NCBI GenBank assembly: GCA_011390235.1
Contig: JAABSS010000454.1
Span: 1 to 17,473 of the forward strand
DNA length: 17,473 nucleotides
Direction of reading: 5' to 3'
DNA from: Desulfotignum sp.
GTDB taxonomy: Bacteria > Desulfobacterota > Desulfobacteria > Desulfobacterales > Desulfobacteraceae
Part shown: positions 7,695 to 15,475 of the stretch, one piece after another
How positions within the stretch are numbered: the first letter of the stretch is position 1
Layout of the letters: each line of letters begins with the position of its first letter
Translations under genes and position numbers: made by a program
Notes under the pieces: model-generated
Database searches by the model: none
The model's input: the letters and a program-made list of their open reading frames with translations, nothing else
Told to the model about the DNA's origin: nothing

Positions 7695-8813
7695 ATGGAA
7701 TCAGATGCCGCCACATACCTGCCATGGTTCATCTTAAAGGAAATTCCCTTTTTGGGAAACCAGGGTTTCAACCGGTTGGTCCAGGCTTTCGGGACTCCGG
7801 AAAAGGTCCTGGCTGCAAAACCTGATGCCTGGATAAAAGTTGCCGGAATTTCCAAAAAAATTCTGCCCGGTTCCCTGCAGGTCAACCAATACACGGATGC
7901 CGCCCAAAAAGAGTTGCATCAGATTACAGCGCTTGGTGTCAAAATTTTAACCCTTCATGATCCGGGCTTTCCCGAATTGCTGAAAACTATTCCAGACCCC
8001 CCGCCGATTTTGACTTACCAGGGACGTATTGATCCCCGGGCCCCCTGCATCGCCATTGTGGGATCACGCAATGCCTCTTCCTATGGAATGGACACTGCCC
8101 GGTATCTGGCCCGCAGATTGGCAGAGATGGGATTTTGCATTGTCAGCGGTATGGCCAGAGGCATTGATACAGCAGCCCATACAGGTGCACTGGAAGCAAC
8201 CGGTAATACCATTGCAGTGCTGGGGTCGGGGCTGAAAAAAATTTATCCCAGAGAAAACAAACAATTATTTTATAGAATGCAAAAATCCGGGGCAGTGATA
8301 TCAGAATTTAAGCTTGACACAGATCCGTATCCGTATAATTTTCCTGTTAGAAATCGGATTATTGCCGGTCTTTCCTGCGGCACAATTGTGGTGGAAGCAA
8401 AAAAGAAAAGCGGATCATTGATCACGGCACGGCTGGCAGCAGAATATAACCGGGAAGTGTTCGCAGTACCGGGAAGTATACGTTCCCAGAAAAGCCAGGG
8501 TACCCATTCGCTGTTGAAACAGGGAGCAAAACTGGTGGAAAATGAAACAGATGTGGTCAATGAATTGTCTCATCTTGTTCATCAGGAACCGGTTCCTGGC
8601 ATACCGTTGGAAAAATCGGTATCAAAACCGGCACTGGACGCTACCAAAAAACAAATCATGCACTTGCTGGAAGTTTATCCCCGGCATATTGACAGTATCA
8701 TTGAAGCAAGCCGGATGGACAGTGGTATGGTATCTGCCGTACTGCTGGAACTTGAATTACTGGGGGTTGTAAAACATCATCCAGGCAATTATTTTTCTAT
8801 TGTAAAGGAGTAA
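7695..8813 (+). CDS. dprA: DNA-processing protein DprA
   Basis: Binds incoming single-stranded DNA in the cytoplasm and loads RecA during transformation; also widespread in bacteria not known to be competent. 372 residues, normal length. An N-terminal helical/SAM-like part (about 1-75) precedes the Rossmann-type DprA domain (about 85-290) with the signature VGSRNASSYG (Gly123-Ser124-Arg125), SGMARGIDTAAHTGAL, VLGSGL and SGSLITARLAAEYNREVFAVPG. A C-terminal winged helix (about 310-370) is present. ATG 7695 has no visible Shine-Dalgarno sequence; a stop codon in frame at 7665 and the absence of other good starts leave it as the best choice, perhaps coupled to translation of the gene 13 bases upstream. 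The dprA-topA order is common in bacteria. Confidence 0.95.
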   Translation: MESDAATYLPWFILKEIPFLGNQGFNRLVQAFGTPEKVLAAKPDAWIKVAGISKKILPGSLQVNQYTDAAQKELHQITALGVKILTLHDPGFPELLKTIPDPPPILTYQGRIDPRAPCIAIVGSRNASSYGMDTARYLARRLAEMGFCIVSGMARGIDTAAHTGALEATGNTIAVLGSGLKKIYPRENKQLFYRMQKSGAVISEFKLDTDPYPYNFPVRNRIIAGLSCGTIVVEAKKKSGSLITARLAAEYNREVFAVPGSIRSQKSQGTHSLLKQGAKLVENETDVVNELSHLVHQEPVPGIPLEKSVSKPALDATKKQIMHLLEVYPRHIDSIIEASRMDSGMVSAVLLELELLGVVKHHPGNYFSIVKE

Positions 8814-8818
8814 CATTG
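8805..8818 (+). promoter_or_regulatory. topA ribosome binding site inside the end of dprA, with TTG start
   Basis: AAGGAG (8805-8810) overlaps the last dprA codons, the dprA stop TAA is 8811-8813 and TTG 8816 begins topA. The 5-base spacing supports TTG as the start and suggests translational coupling of the two genes. Confidence 0.7.
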
Positions 8819-11086
8819 GGCAAACCGCTTATCATTGTAGAATCACCCACCAAAATCAAGACCCTGCAAAAATATGTGGGAAAAGGATATAACGTGGCAG
8901 CAAGTGCCGGTCATATCCGTGACCTGCCGGTCAAAACACTTGGAATTGACGTGGACGATGATTTCAAGGCTGAATATGTCAATATCAAAGATAAAGCCAG
9001 AATCATCTCCCATCTGAAAAAAATTGCCAAAGACAGCAATGATATTTACCTGGCCCCTGATCCGGACCGTGAAGGAGAGGCCATTGCCTTTCACATCATG
9101 GATATTTTAAAGAAAAAAGACCGCCGATTCCACCGGGTACTCATTCATGAACTGACCAAAAAAGGCATTGAAGATGCCTTGAAAAAACCTTTGGAACCGG
9201 ATGAGAACAAATATGATGCACAGCAGGCACGCCGCAAGCTGGACCGGCTGGTGGGATACCAGATATCCCCGCTGCTCTGGCAGAAGGTGCAGCGGGGATT
9301 GAGTGCCGGCCGGGTGCAGTCTGTGGCTGTAAAGATCATCTGTGACCGGGAACGGGAAATACGGCAGTTTGTCCCTGAAGAATACTGGACCATTACTGCG
9401 GACCTGATGGCCCAGAATCCCCCTTGTTTTAATGCCGCCCTGGTGAAAATAGGCCAGAAAAAAGCCAAAATCACCCATGAAACCCAGGCCAAAAAAATTG
9501 TTGCAGACCTTGAAAATGCACCGTTTTTTGTGGATGAAATCAAAAAAAAGACAGTCAAGCGCAACCCTCTGCCCCCGTTTATCACCAGCAAACTGCAGCA
9601 GGATGCCATCAACCGTTTGAGATTTTCTGCCAAAAAAACCATGGTGGTTGCCCAGCAATTATATGAAGGAGTGGATATCGGTACGGACGGGCCTGAAGGG
9701 CTGATTACCTATATGCGAACAGATTCCACCCGTATCGCCCCTGAAGCTGCCCAGGAAGCTTTGACACTTATCTTACAGGATTTTGGCAAAGATTATGCCC
9801 TGTCCACCCCCCGGCACTTCAAAAATAAAAACAAGGTTCAGGATGCCCATGAAGCCATCCGCCCGACATCTGTATTCAACACCCCGAAAAAACTCAAACC
9901 GTATCTGTCTGAAGACCAGTTCAAACTCTATGATCTGATCTGGAAACGCTTTGTGGCCTCTCAAATGAGCCAGGCCCTCATTGACCAGAAAGCCATTTTG
10001 ATCAAGGCGGGCAACTATCTTTTTTCCGTGAGCGGCTCCACTGTGAAATTTGACGGATTTATGGCCTTGTATGAAATTCCGGAAACCACTCCAGGCAATG
10101 ATATTCAGTCGCTTCCCCATGTGAGGGAAAAAGAAGCGCTGGCCCGGGAAAAAATCATTTCCAAACAGCATTTTACCAAACCGCCGCCACGGTTTTCAGA
10201 GGCATCCCTGGTCAAGGAACTGGAAAAAAACGGGATCGGCCGTCCCAGCACCTATGCCTCCATTATCAGCGTTATCCAGGACAAAGGATATGTAGAACTG
10301 GTAAAACGGTATTTTGCTCCCAGTGAACTCGGGTTTATAGTCAATGATCTTCTGGTGGCATCCTTTCCGCATCTGCTGGATGTTTCATTTACCGCCCAGA
10401 TGGAAAACAATCTGGATGATGTGGAGAATGGCAGCCTGGAGGAGGTTGATCTGCTGGCCCGGTTTTACGATACCTTCAGCCAAACCCTGGATAATGCCAG
10501 ACAAAACATGGTCAGTGTCAAGGGAGTGGGGGTAGAAACCGATCTGACATGCCCCTCTTGTGGAAAACCGTTGAATATCAAAATCGGCAAAAACGGACAT
10601 TTTCTGGCATGCACTGCTTACCCGGACTGTACATTTACCAGCAATTATACCAGAGATGAAAAAGGCAATATTGCCATTGTCGAAAAGCAGGTGGACAATA
10701 CCCCGGTCAAAAACTGCCCCCAATGCGGCAAACCCATGGTCCAGAAAGATGGGCGATTCGGGCTTTTTCTTGCCTGCACCGGCTATCCTGACTGCAAATA
10801 TACCGAATCGGTAATGTCTGAAAATTCTTCCCGGGATATCGGGCTAAACTGCATGGAGCCAGGCTGTACAGGCCGGATTGTTGAGAAAAGGTCCAAACGC
10901 GGGAAACTTTTTTACGGGTGTTCACAATACCCGAATTGTACATTTGCCAGCTGGGATAAGCCGGTGGGCAAACCCTGTCCCCAGTGTAGTTCTCCTTTTC
11001 TGGTTGAAAAACAAACCAAGCGGGAAGGCAAAATCCTCAAATGTACTGCTCCCAAATGCGGGTATAAGGAAAAACAGGCCGTATGA
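8816..11086 (+). CDS. topA: DNA topoisomerase I (type IA)
   Basis: Relaxes negative supercoils by passing a strand through a transient single-strand break. 756 residues, shorter than E. coli TopA (865) but common elsewhere. The N-terminal Toprim domain shows Glu9 in VESPTK and the metal-binding D82-P-D84-R-E86 motif. The active-site tyrosine is Tyr299 in ITYMRTDSTR. Other core motifs include QQARRKLDRLVGYQISPLLW and SAGRVQSVAVK. The C-terminus (about 579-750) carries four zinc-ribbon units: three with clear C-x2-C...C-x5-C type spacing and one (third) beginning C-x4-C. The start is TTG 8816 after AAGGAG, 2 bases past dprA. The protein ends ...QAV, with the stop codon inside a shared terminator hairpin. 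Confidence 0.97.
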   Translation: MGKPLIIVESPTKIKTLQKYVGKGYNVAASAGHIRDLPVKTLGIDVDDDFKAEYVNIKDKARIISHLKKIAKDSNDIYLAPDPDREGEAIAFHIMDILKKKDRRFHRVLIHELTKKGIEDALKKPLEPDENKYDAQQARRKLDRLVGYQISPLLWQKVQRGLSAGRVQSVAVKIICDREREIRQFVPEEYWTITADLMAQNPPCFNAALVKIGQKKAKITHETQAKKIVADLENAPFFVDEIKKKTVKRNPLPPFITSKLQQDAINRLRFSAKKTMVVAQQLYEGVDIGTDGPEGLITYMRTDSTRIAPEAAQEALTLILQDFGKDYALSTPRHFKNKNKVQDAHEAIRPTSVFNTPKKLKPYLSEDQFKLYDLIWKRFVASQMSQALIDQKAILIKAGNYLFSVSGSTVKFDGFMALYEIPETTPGNDIQSLPHVREKEALAREKIISKQHFTKPPPRFSEASLVKELEKNGIGRPSTYASIISVIQDKGYVELVKRYFAPSELGFIVNDLLVASFPHLLDVSFTAQMENNLDDVENGSLEEVDLLARFYDTFSQTLDNARQNMVSVKGVGVETDLTCPSCGKPLNIKIGKNGHFLACTAYPDCTFTSNYTRDEKGNIAIVEKQVDNTPVKNCPQCGKPMVQKDGRFGLFLACTGYPDCKYTESVMSENSSRDIGLNCMEPGCTGRIVEKRSKRGKLFYGCSQYPNCTFASWDKPVGKPCPQCSSPFLVEKQTKREGKILKCTAPKCGYKEKQAV

Positions 11087-11122
11087 CGGCCCATCCAGGA
11101 AGGTGTCATACGGCCCATTTTT
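11070..11122. terminator. Bidirectional intrinsic terminator shared by topA and the hybrid kinase gene
   Basis: GGCCGTATGAC (11077-11087) and GTCATACGGCC (11105-11115) form a perfect 11-bp stem with a 17-base loop. On the plus strand the stem is followed by CA and TTTTT (11118-11122); on the minus strand by TG and TTTTT (complement of 11070-11074). Thus each strand has a GC-rich stem and a U-tract, the pattern of a two-way terminator between convergent genes. Both stop codons lie within the arms: topA TGA 11084-11086 and the kinase TGA (complement of 11106-11108). Confidence 0.85.
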
Positions 11123-13172
11123 GAATGGCCTGGAAAATCAGATCCCGTTTGATGGGTTTGGTCAGAAAATCATCCATACCAGCTGCCACGCATCTGGCTT
11201 TAAAATCATCCAGCACACTGGCCGTCAGGGCCATTATGGGAATACGCTTCAGCGAACCATCTCGGGCTTCATGGGCCCGGATTCTTCTGGCTGCGTCACA
11301 ACCATCCATCACCGGCATATTGATATCCATTAAAATCAGATCAAACCTGTGAATGGACTGTGTATATATGTGCACAGCCTCTTGTCCGTTGTCAGCTGTC
11401 ACCACAGTGTAACCGGCTTTAGACAGCATGAGGGATGTCATTTTACGGTTTACGGGATTGTCTTCAACCAGCAAAATGGTGACCCCGTGTTTTTTGTTTT
11501 CCGCAAGGGTATGCACTGTGACAATTTTTTCCGGTGTCATATCCGGAACAGTATCAAAACTGATATGCATGCCCATGACATGGGCCATCATTGCCAGCAG
11601 ACTGGATTTGCGAATGGGTTTGGGAAGAAACCCCTTGAATCCTTTCTGCTCAAAAATGTCAGCAATCCCGGTAAAAGGAACCGAACAGGCAATACATCCA
11701 AAAGGGTATTGTTCCGGATGCAGTCCCTCCAGTATACTGGGCTGACCGGAAAAAGATCTGCACAGGGTTGTGCCGAAATCAACAATACAGATATCAAATG
11801 TGTTTTGCCTGTGATTTTTCAGAAAAGTATCCAGATGTTTCAAAGGATGGTGAATCGGTTTCATGCCGGCCAGCGTCAGTTCACGGGTCAAAATGTCCTG
11901 GCTTTCATGGGTGGTGGTGCTGAGCAGAATTTTTTTTCCAGCCAGGGGAATCTGAAGTATCCGGGAGGTTTTTTCCTTATTGGTTTTTTTAAGACAGGCG
12001 CTAAAGTAAAAGGTTGATCCCTTTTTTTTTACAGAGGTGGCCCAGACATTCCCTTGCATCTTTTCGGCGATATTTTTGCTGATGGCCAGTCCAAGTCCGG
12101 TTCCTCCGAAGCGGCGGGCAATATCTGATTCAGACTGGATAAAGGGCTCAAATATGGTGTCCAGTTCATCAGGGGCAATACCTATTCCCGTATCAGTCAC
12201 GGAAACAGTCAAAAGGCAATGGTTATCCGGCCGGTCCTCGCCGTTCAGGTGTAATGAAATGGATCCTTTGTCCGTGAATTTTACCGCATTTCCCAAAAAA
12301 TTCAGCAATATCTGACGAAACCTGTGGGGATCTCCGGCCACCTGTGCAGGCACCTGGTCAGAAATTTGGCACAATAATTCCACCCGGGTTTCATCCACCT
12401 GGCTTCTTATCTGTTCAATGGCTTCAAAACACAGGATTTCCGGATCAAAATCAATAATTTCCATGTGCAGTTTTCCTGCAGTCACCTTTGAAAAATCAAG
12501 AATATCATTAACCACGGACAACAATGTATCACAGGATAGCCGGGCAGCATGTAAAAACGATCTCTGATCTTCATTCAATGGTGTGTCCAGCATCATGTCT
12601 GTATACCCAACAATGCTGTTTAAAGGCGTTCTGATCTCATGGCTCATGGAAGCCAGAAAAAAGGTTTTGGCCCGGGAGGCATTCCGGGATTCCTTTGCCA
12701 GAACAGCGGCCTGGTCCAGAGAATCAGACATTTGCGCATTTTTTTGCTGCAGTTGCATCAGATGGTGTTTTTCTCTGGCAATCCTGCTGATCCGCGCCAG
12801 AACACAATCACTGTCCAATGGCCGGGATATAACGTCTGCAGCACCGGCATCCATTATATCCATGCAGGTGTATGCTGTGCCGTGGTCGGTTATAACCATG
12901 ACCGCAATATCTGCAAATTGGTTTTTAACTGTTTTGAGAAAAAAAAGACCGTCCATGTCAGGCAATGACATACCGGCAATGATCAGATCAATTTTTTTTC
13001 CTTGGTCGGCAGCAAGAAATGTCAATGCGGTTTTGGCCTCACCCATCTTTTTGCACACATATCCTGCACGGCTGAGGGTGAGGGCGAGTCCGGTCATGAA
13101 TTTTTTTTCATTATCCACTGCCAGGATACGACGGATGGGAGCGGTATTGTTTTCCCCGTGCTGCTTATGCAT
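11106..13172 (-). CDS. Cytosolic hybrid sensor histidine kinase, REC-HK-REC-REC
   Basis: 688 residues from the ATG at 13172, which overlaps the efp stop and has GAAAGGG 3 bases upstream; an in-frame ATG five codons earlier is an alternative. No signal or membrane segment. Domains: receiver-like domain 1 (about 13-130); coiled linker; HisKA (about 168-235) with phospho-acceptor His178 in SMSHEIRTPLN; HATPase (about 278-395) with Asn291/Asn295, D327-x-G-x-G and GGTGLGLAI; a second, poorly conserved receiver-like domain (about 412-532); and a canonical receiver (about 565-685) with Glu570/Asp571, Asp616 and Lys672. Receiver 1 has Gly67 where the phosphorylated Asp should be and Arg117 for the conserved Lys, so it is probably not phosphorylated. 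The phosphate likely moves from His178 to Asp616. Signal and output are unknown. It is downstream of and coupled to efp. Confidence 0.93.
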   Translation of the reverse strand: MHKQHGENNTAPIRRILAVDNEKKFMTGLALTLSRAGYVCKKMGEAKTALTFLAADQGKKIDLIIAGMSLPDMDGLFFLKTVKNQFADIAVMVITDHGTAYTCMDIMDAGAADVISRPLDSDCVLARISRIAREKHHLMQLQQKNAQMSDSLDQAAVLAKESRNASRAKTFFLASMSHEIRTPLNSIVGYTDMMLDTPLNEDQRSFLHAARLSCDTLLSVVNDILDFSKVTAGKLHMEIIDFDPEILCFEAIEQIRSQVDETRVELLCQISDQVPAQVAGDPHRFRQILLNFLGNAVKFTDKGSISLHLNGEDRPDNHCLLTVSVTDTGIGIAPDELDTIFEPFIQSESDIARRFGGTGLGLAISKNIAEKMQGNVWATSVKKKGSTFYFSACLKKTNKEKTSRILQIPLAGKKILLSTTTHESQDILTRELTLAGMKPIHHPLKHLDTFLKNHRQNTFDICIVDFGTTLCRSFSGQPSILEGLHPEQYPFGCIACSVPFTGIADIFEQKGFKGFLPKPIRKSSLLAMMAHVMGMHISFDTVPDMTPEKIVTVHTLAENKKHGVTILLVEDNPVNRKMTSLMLSKAGYTVVTADNGQEAVHIYTQSIHRFDLILMDINMPVMDGCDAARRIRAHEARDGSLKRIPIMALTASVLDDFKARCVAAGMDDFLTKPIKRDLIFQAIQKWAV

Positions 13173-13182
13173 TGGCCCTTTC
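13165..13182 (-). promoter_or_regulatory. efp stop / kinase start overlap with ribosome site
   Basis: On the minus strand GAAAGGG (complement of 13176-13182) lies 3 bases before ATG (complement of 13170-13172). The eight bases ATGCATAA contain both the kinase start and the efp TAA stop, a typical arrangement for translational coupling. Confidence 0.65.
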
Positions 13183-13728
13183 AACATATTCTTTGGTGCG
13201 GGTATCGATTTTGACCAGCTGGCCTTCTTCGACGAATGGCGGCACCTGGATTTCAAATCCGGTTTCAAGGGTGGCGGGCTTGGTGCTGCCTGTGGCAGTG
13301 TCTCCTTTGGCCCAGGGCTCGGTTTTGGTGACGGTAAGGGTAATGAAATTGGGCAGGGTTACGCCTATGGGTTTCTGGTTATGCAGCAGTACCGTACACA
13401 CCGTATTTTCCTTTAGCAGATCTATTACGTCGTCCAATTGATCCCTGGTGAGAAATATCTGTTCATAATTGCCGGTATTCATGAAACAATAGGCATCCCT
13501 GTCTGCATACAGGTATTCCATCTCCTGTTCTTCCAGGTCGGCTTTTTCAAATTTATCTCCTGACCGGTAGGTTCTTTCAAACTGGGCACCGGTTATCATG
13601 TTCTTGAGTTTGCATTTATAAAGGGACTGGCCTTTGCCGGGTTTTTTGAATTCAAATCCGACGATAACATAAGGTTCACCGTCAATTTCAAATTTCAACC
13701 CTTTTCTTAAATCAGATGCTAAATACAT
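13165..13728 (-). CDS. efp: Translation elongation factor P
   Basis: Binds the ribosome between the P and E sites and relieves stalling at consecutive prolines. 187 residues, standard length, with the three beta-barrel domains: KOW-like (about 1-65), OB (about 66-128) and the C-terminal domain (about 130-187) ending in the signature region GFEIQVPPFVEEG. The loop that reaches the peptidyl-transferase centre reads KKPGKGQ, with Lys32 at the tip; this is the lysine type (modified by EpmA/EpmB beta-lysylation in many bacteria), not the arginine-rhamnose type. The modification genes are not in the window. ATG 13726-13728 (complement) follows AGGAG with 6 bases between. First gene of a two-gene unit with the hybrid kinase; divergent from guaA. 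Confidence 0.97.
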   Translation of the reverse strand: MYLASDLRKGLKFEIDGEPYVIVGFEFKKPGKGQSLYKCKLKNMITGAQFERTYRSGDKFEKADLEEQEMEYLYADRDAYCFMNTGNYEQIFLTRDQLDDVIDLLKENTVCTVLLHNQKPIGVTLPNFITLTVTKTEPWAKGDTATGSTKPATLETGFEIQVPPFVEEGQLVKIDTRTKEYVERANA

Positions 13729-13906
13729 GCATTGCTCCTAAGTTTTTGAAATATAAATATACGTGTTCGACTGCATCAGGATTAACAGGCCCAATAAATC
13801 ATAATATAAGGATATTGGCAAGATCCAGATAAAAACATCTTGCAATTTTACCCAGTTTATAGGAAATATGATAGTTTAAAAAAAAATTACCTCGGGGAAA
13901 TGTTAC
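13729..13906. promoter_or_regulatory. Divergent efp/guaA promoter region
   Basis: 178 AT-rich bases between two divergent genes, so it should carry both promoters. For guaA, TATGAT (13867-13872) is a 5 of 6 match to a -10 box and would start transcription about 28 bases before the ATG, though no good -35 is at 16-18 bases. For efp, TTGCCA (complement of 13816-13821) with 17 bases to TTTATT (complement of 13793-13798) is a candidate. No purine riboswitch core or repeat operator was recognised. The precise boxes are tentative. Confidence 0.45.
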
Positions 13907-15436
13907 ATGATAATCGTTATTGATTTTGGGTCCCAGTTTAATCAGCTCATTGCCAGACGGGTGAGGGAACATAATGTATATTGCCAGGTGGAGTCCGCAG
14001 ATATCTCCCTTGACAGAATAAAGGAACTCAATCCCAAAGGCATCATCCTTTCAGGCGGTCCTGCCAGTATCTATGAAGAAAACAGCCCGTCTGTGGATAC
14101 TGCCCTGTTTGATCTGGGAATACCCGTACTCGGCATCTGTTACGGCATGCATTATATGGTGCATGCCCTGGGGGGAGTGATCCAGCGTGCCCAAAAAAGA
14201 GAATATGGATTTGCCCGTCTGCAGATAACAGCAGACAGCCCTTTGTTCAAAGATATGGAACCAGCCTTTCAGTGCTGGATGAGCCACGGGGACAGTGCCA
14301 AAGAGCTGCCCAAGGGATTTGTGATAACCGCTTCCACGGAAAACACGCCCATTGCCGCTGTGGCCCACGGCAAAAAGCAGTTTTACGGGCTCCAGTTCCA
14401 CCCGGAAGTGGAACATTCAATCAATGGTTCATTGATGATCAAACATTTTTTATTTGATATATGCCAATGCGAAAAAAACTGGACCATGAAATCTTTTGCC
14501 GAAGGTGCCATTTCCCAGATCAGGGATGCAGTGGGAGGTCAAAAAGTTATCATGGGTCTTTCAGGCGGTGTGGATTCATCCGTGGCTGCCACCCTTATTC
14601 ACAAGGCCATCGGGAAAAATCTGTATTGTATATTCGTTGACAACGGGCTATTGCGGCACAATGAAAAAATCCAGCTGGAAAAACGCCTTGTTGCAAACCT
14701 GGATATGAATATCAAGTTTGTGGATGCCGCCCAAACCTTTCTTGCTGCCCTCAAAGGGGTGACAGATCCGGAAACCAAACGAAAAATCATAGGCAGGCTG
14801 TTTATCGAGGTGTTTGATACGGAAGCAAAAAAAATCCCGGGGGTCGGGTTTTTGGGCCAGGGGACCCTTTATCCGGATATCATTGAATCCAAATCCGCTT
14901 TTGGCGGACCCACTTCCATTATCAAATCCCACCATAATGTGGGCGGGCTTCCCAAAAAAATGAAGCTCAAACTCATAGAACCTTTGCAGCTTTTGTTCAA
15001 GGATGAGGTCAGAAAACTGGGGTTGACACTGGGAATTCATGAGGACCTGATATGGCGCCAGCCTTTTCCAGGCCCGGGGCTTGCCATCAGAATAATGGGT
15101 GATATCACGCCTGAACGGCTGGATATCCTGAGACAGACAGACACCATATTACTGGAAGAAATACGAAAAGCCGGTTTTTACCGGAAACTCTGGCAGTCTT
15201 TTGCCGTGCTTTTGCCCATAAAAAGTGTGGGGGTCATGGGGGACAAAAGAACCTTTGGCAACTGTGTGGCCATCCGCGCTGTGACCAGTAACGATGCCAT
15301 GACCGCAGACTGGGCAAAACTGCCCCACACCCTTCTGGGCAAAATATCCAACCGGATCATCAATGAAGTGGATGATATCAACAGGGTGGTCTATGATATC
15401 ACCTCAAAACCGCCGGGTACTATTGAGTGGGAATAA
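13907..15436 (+). CDS. guaA: GMP synthase (glutamine-hydrolysing)
   Basis: Converts XMP, ATP and glutamine to GMP in the last step of guanine nucleotide synthesis, in the cytoplasm. 509 residues, normal. The class I glutamine amidotransferase domain (1-190) has nucleophile Cys78 in GICYGMH and the His165-x-Glu167 pair in QFHPEVEH. The ATP pyrophosphatase domain (about 200-385) has the PP-loop SGGVDS at 219-224 and the GMP synthase motifs VGFLGQGTLYPDIIES and KSHHNVGGLP. The dimerisation domain follows and ends KPPGTIEWE, as in the family. Residue 82, four after the nucleophile, is His where Gln is the usual residue. The ATG follows GGGGA by 9 bases. Divergent from efp; 39 bases upstream of the coiled-coil gene, so likely in one transcript with it. 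Confidence 0.97.
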   Translation: MIIVIDFGSQFNQLIARRVREHNVYCQVESADISLDRIKELNPKGIILSGGPASIYEENSPSVDTALFDLGIPVLGICYGMHYMVHALGGVIQRAQKREYGFARLQITADSPLFKDMEPAFQCWMSHGDSAKELPKGFVITASTENTPIAAVAHGKKQFYGLQFHPEVEHSINGSLMIKHFLFDICQCEKNWTMKSFAEGAISQIRDAVGGQKVIMGLSGGVDSSVAATLIHKAIGKNLYCIFVDNGLLRHNEKIQLEKRLVANLDMNIKFVDAAQTFLAALKGVTDPETKRKIIGRLFIEVFDTEAKKIPGVGFLGQGTLYPDIIESKSAFGGPTSIIKSHHNVGGLPKKMKLKLIEPLQLLFKDEVRKLGLTLGIHEDLIWRQPFPGPGLAIRIMGDITPERLDILRQTDTILLEEIRKAGFYRKLWQSFAVLLPIKSVGVMGDKRTFGNCVAIRAVTSNDAMTADWAKLPHTLLGKISNRIINEVDDINRVVYDITSKPPGTIEWE

Positions 15437-15475
15437 TATGGCGCAAATTCTGAAGATGTTGGGAGGAATTGTTTC

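Noticed and set aside
13173..13268. Longer kinase start at 13268 (32 extra residues)
   Set aside because: It would overlap efp by 104 bases, and the extra residues are basic and low in pattern; the ATG at 13172 fits the stop/start overlap and a ribosome site.
12583..13416. 277-codon plus-strand frame across the kinase/efp junction
   Set aside because: Antisense to two genes with clear motifs; no Shine-Dalgarno site or family pattern.
13729..13906. Purine riboswitch upstream of guaA
   Set aside because: The conserved purine-aptamer core was not seen, and the space is shared with the efp promoter.
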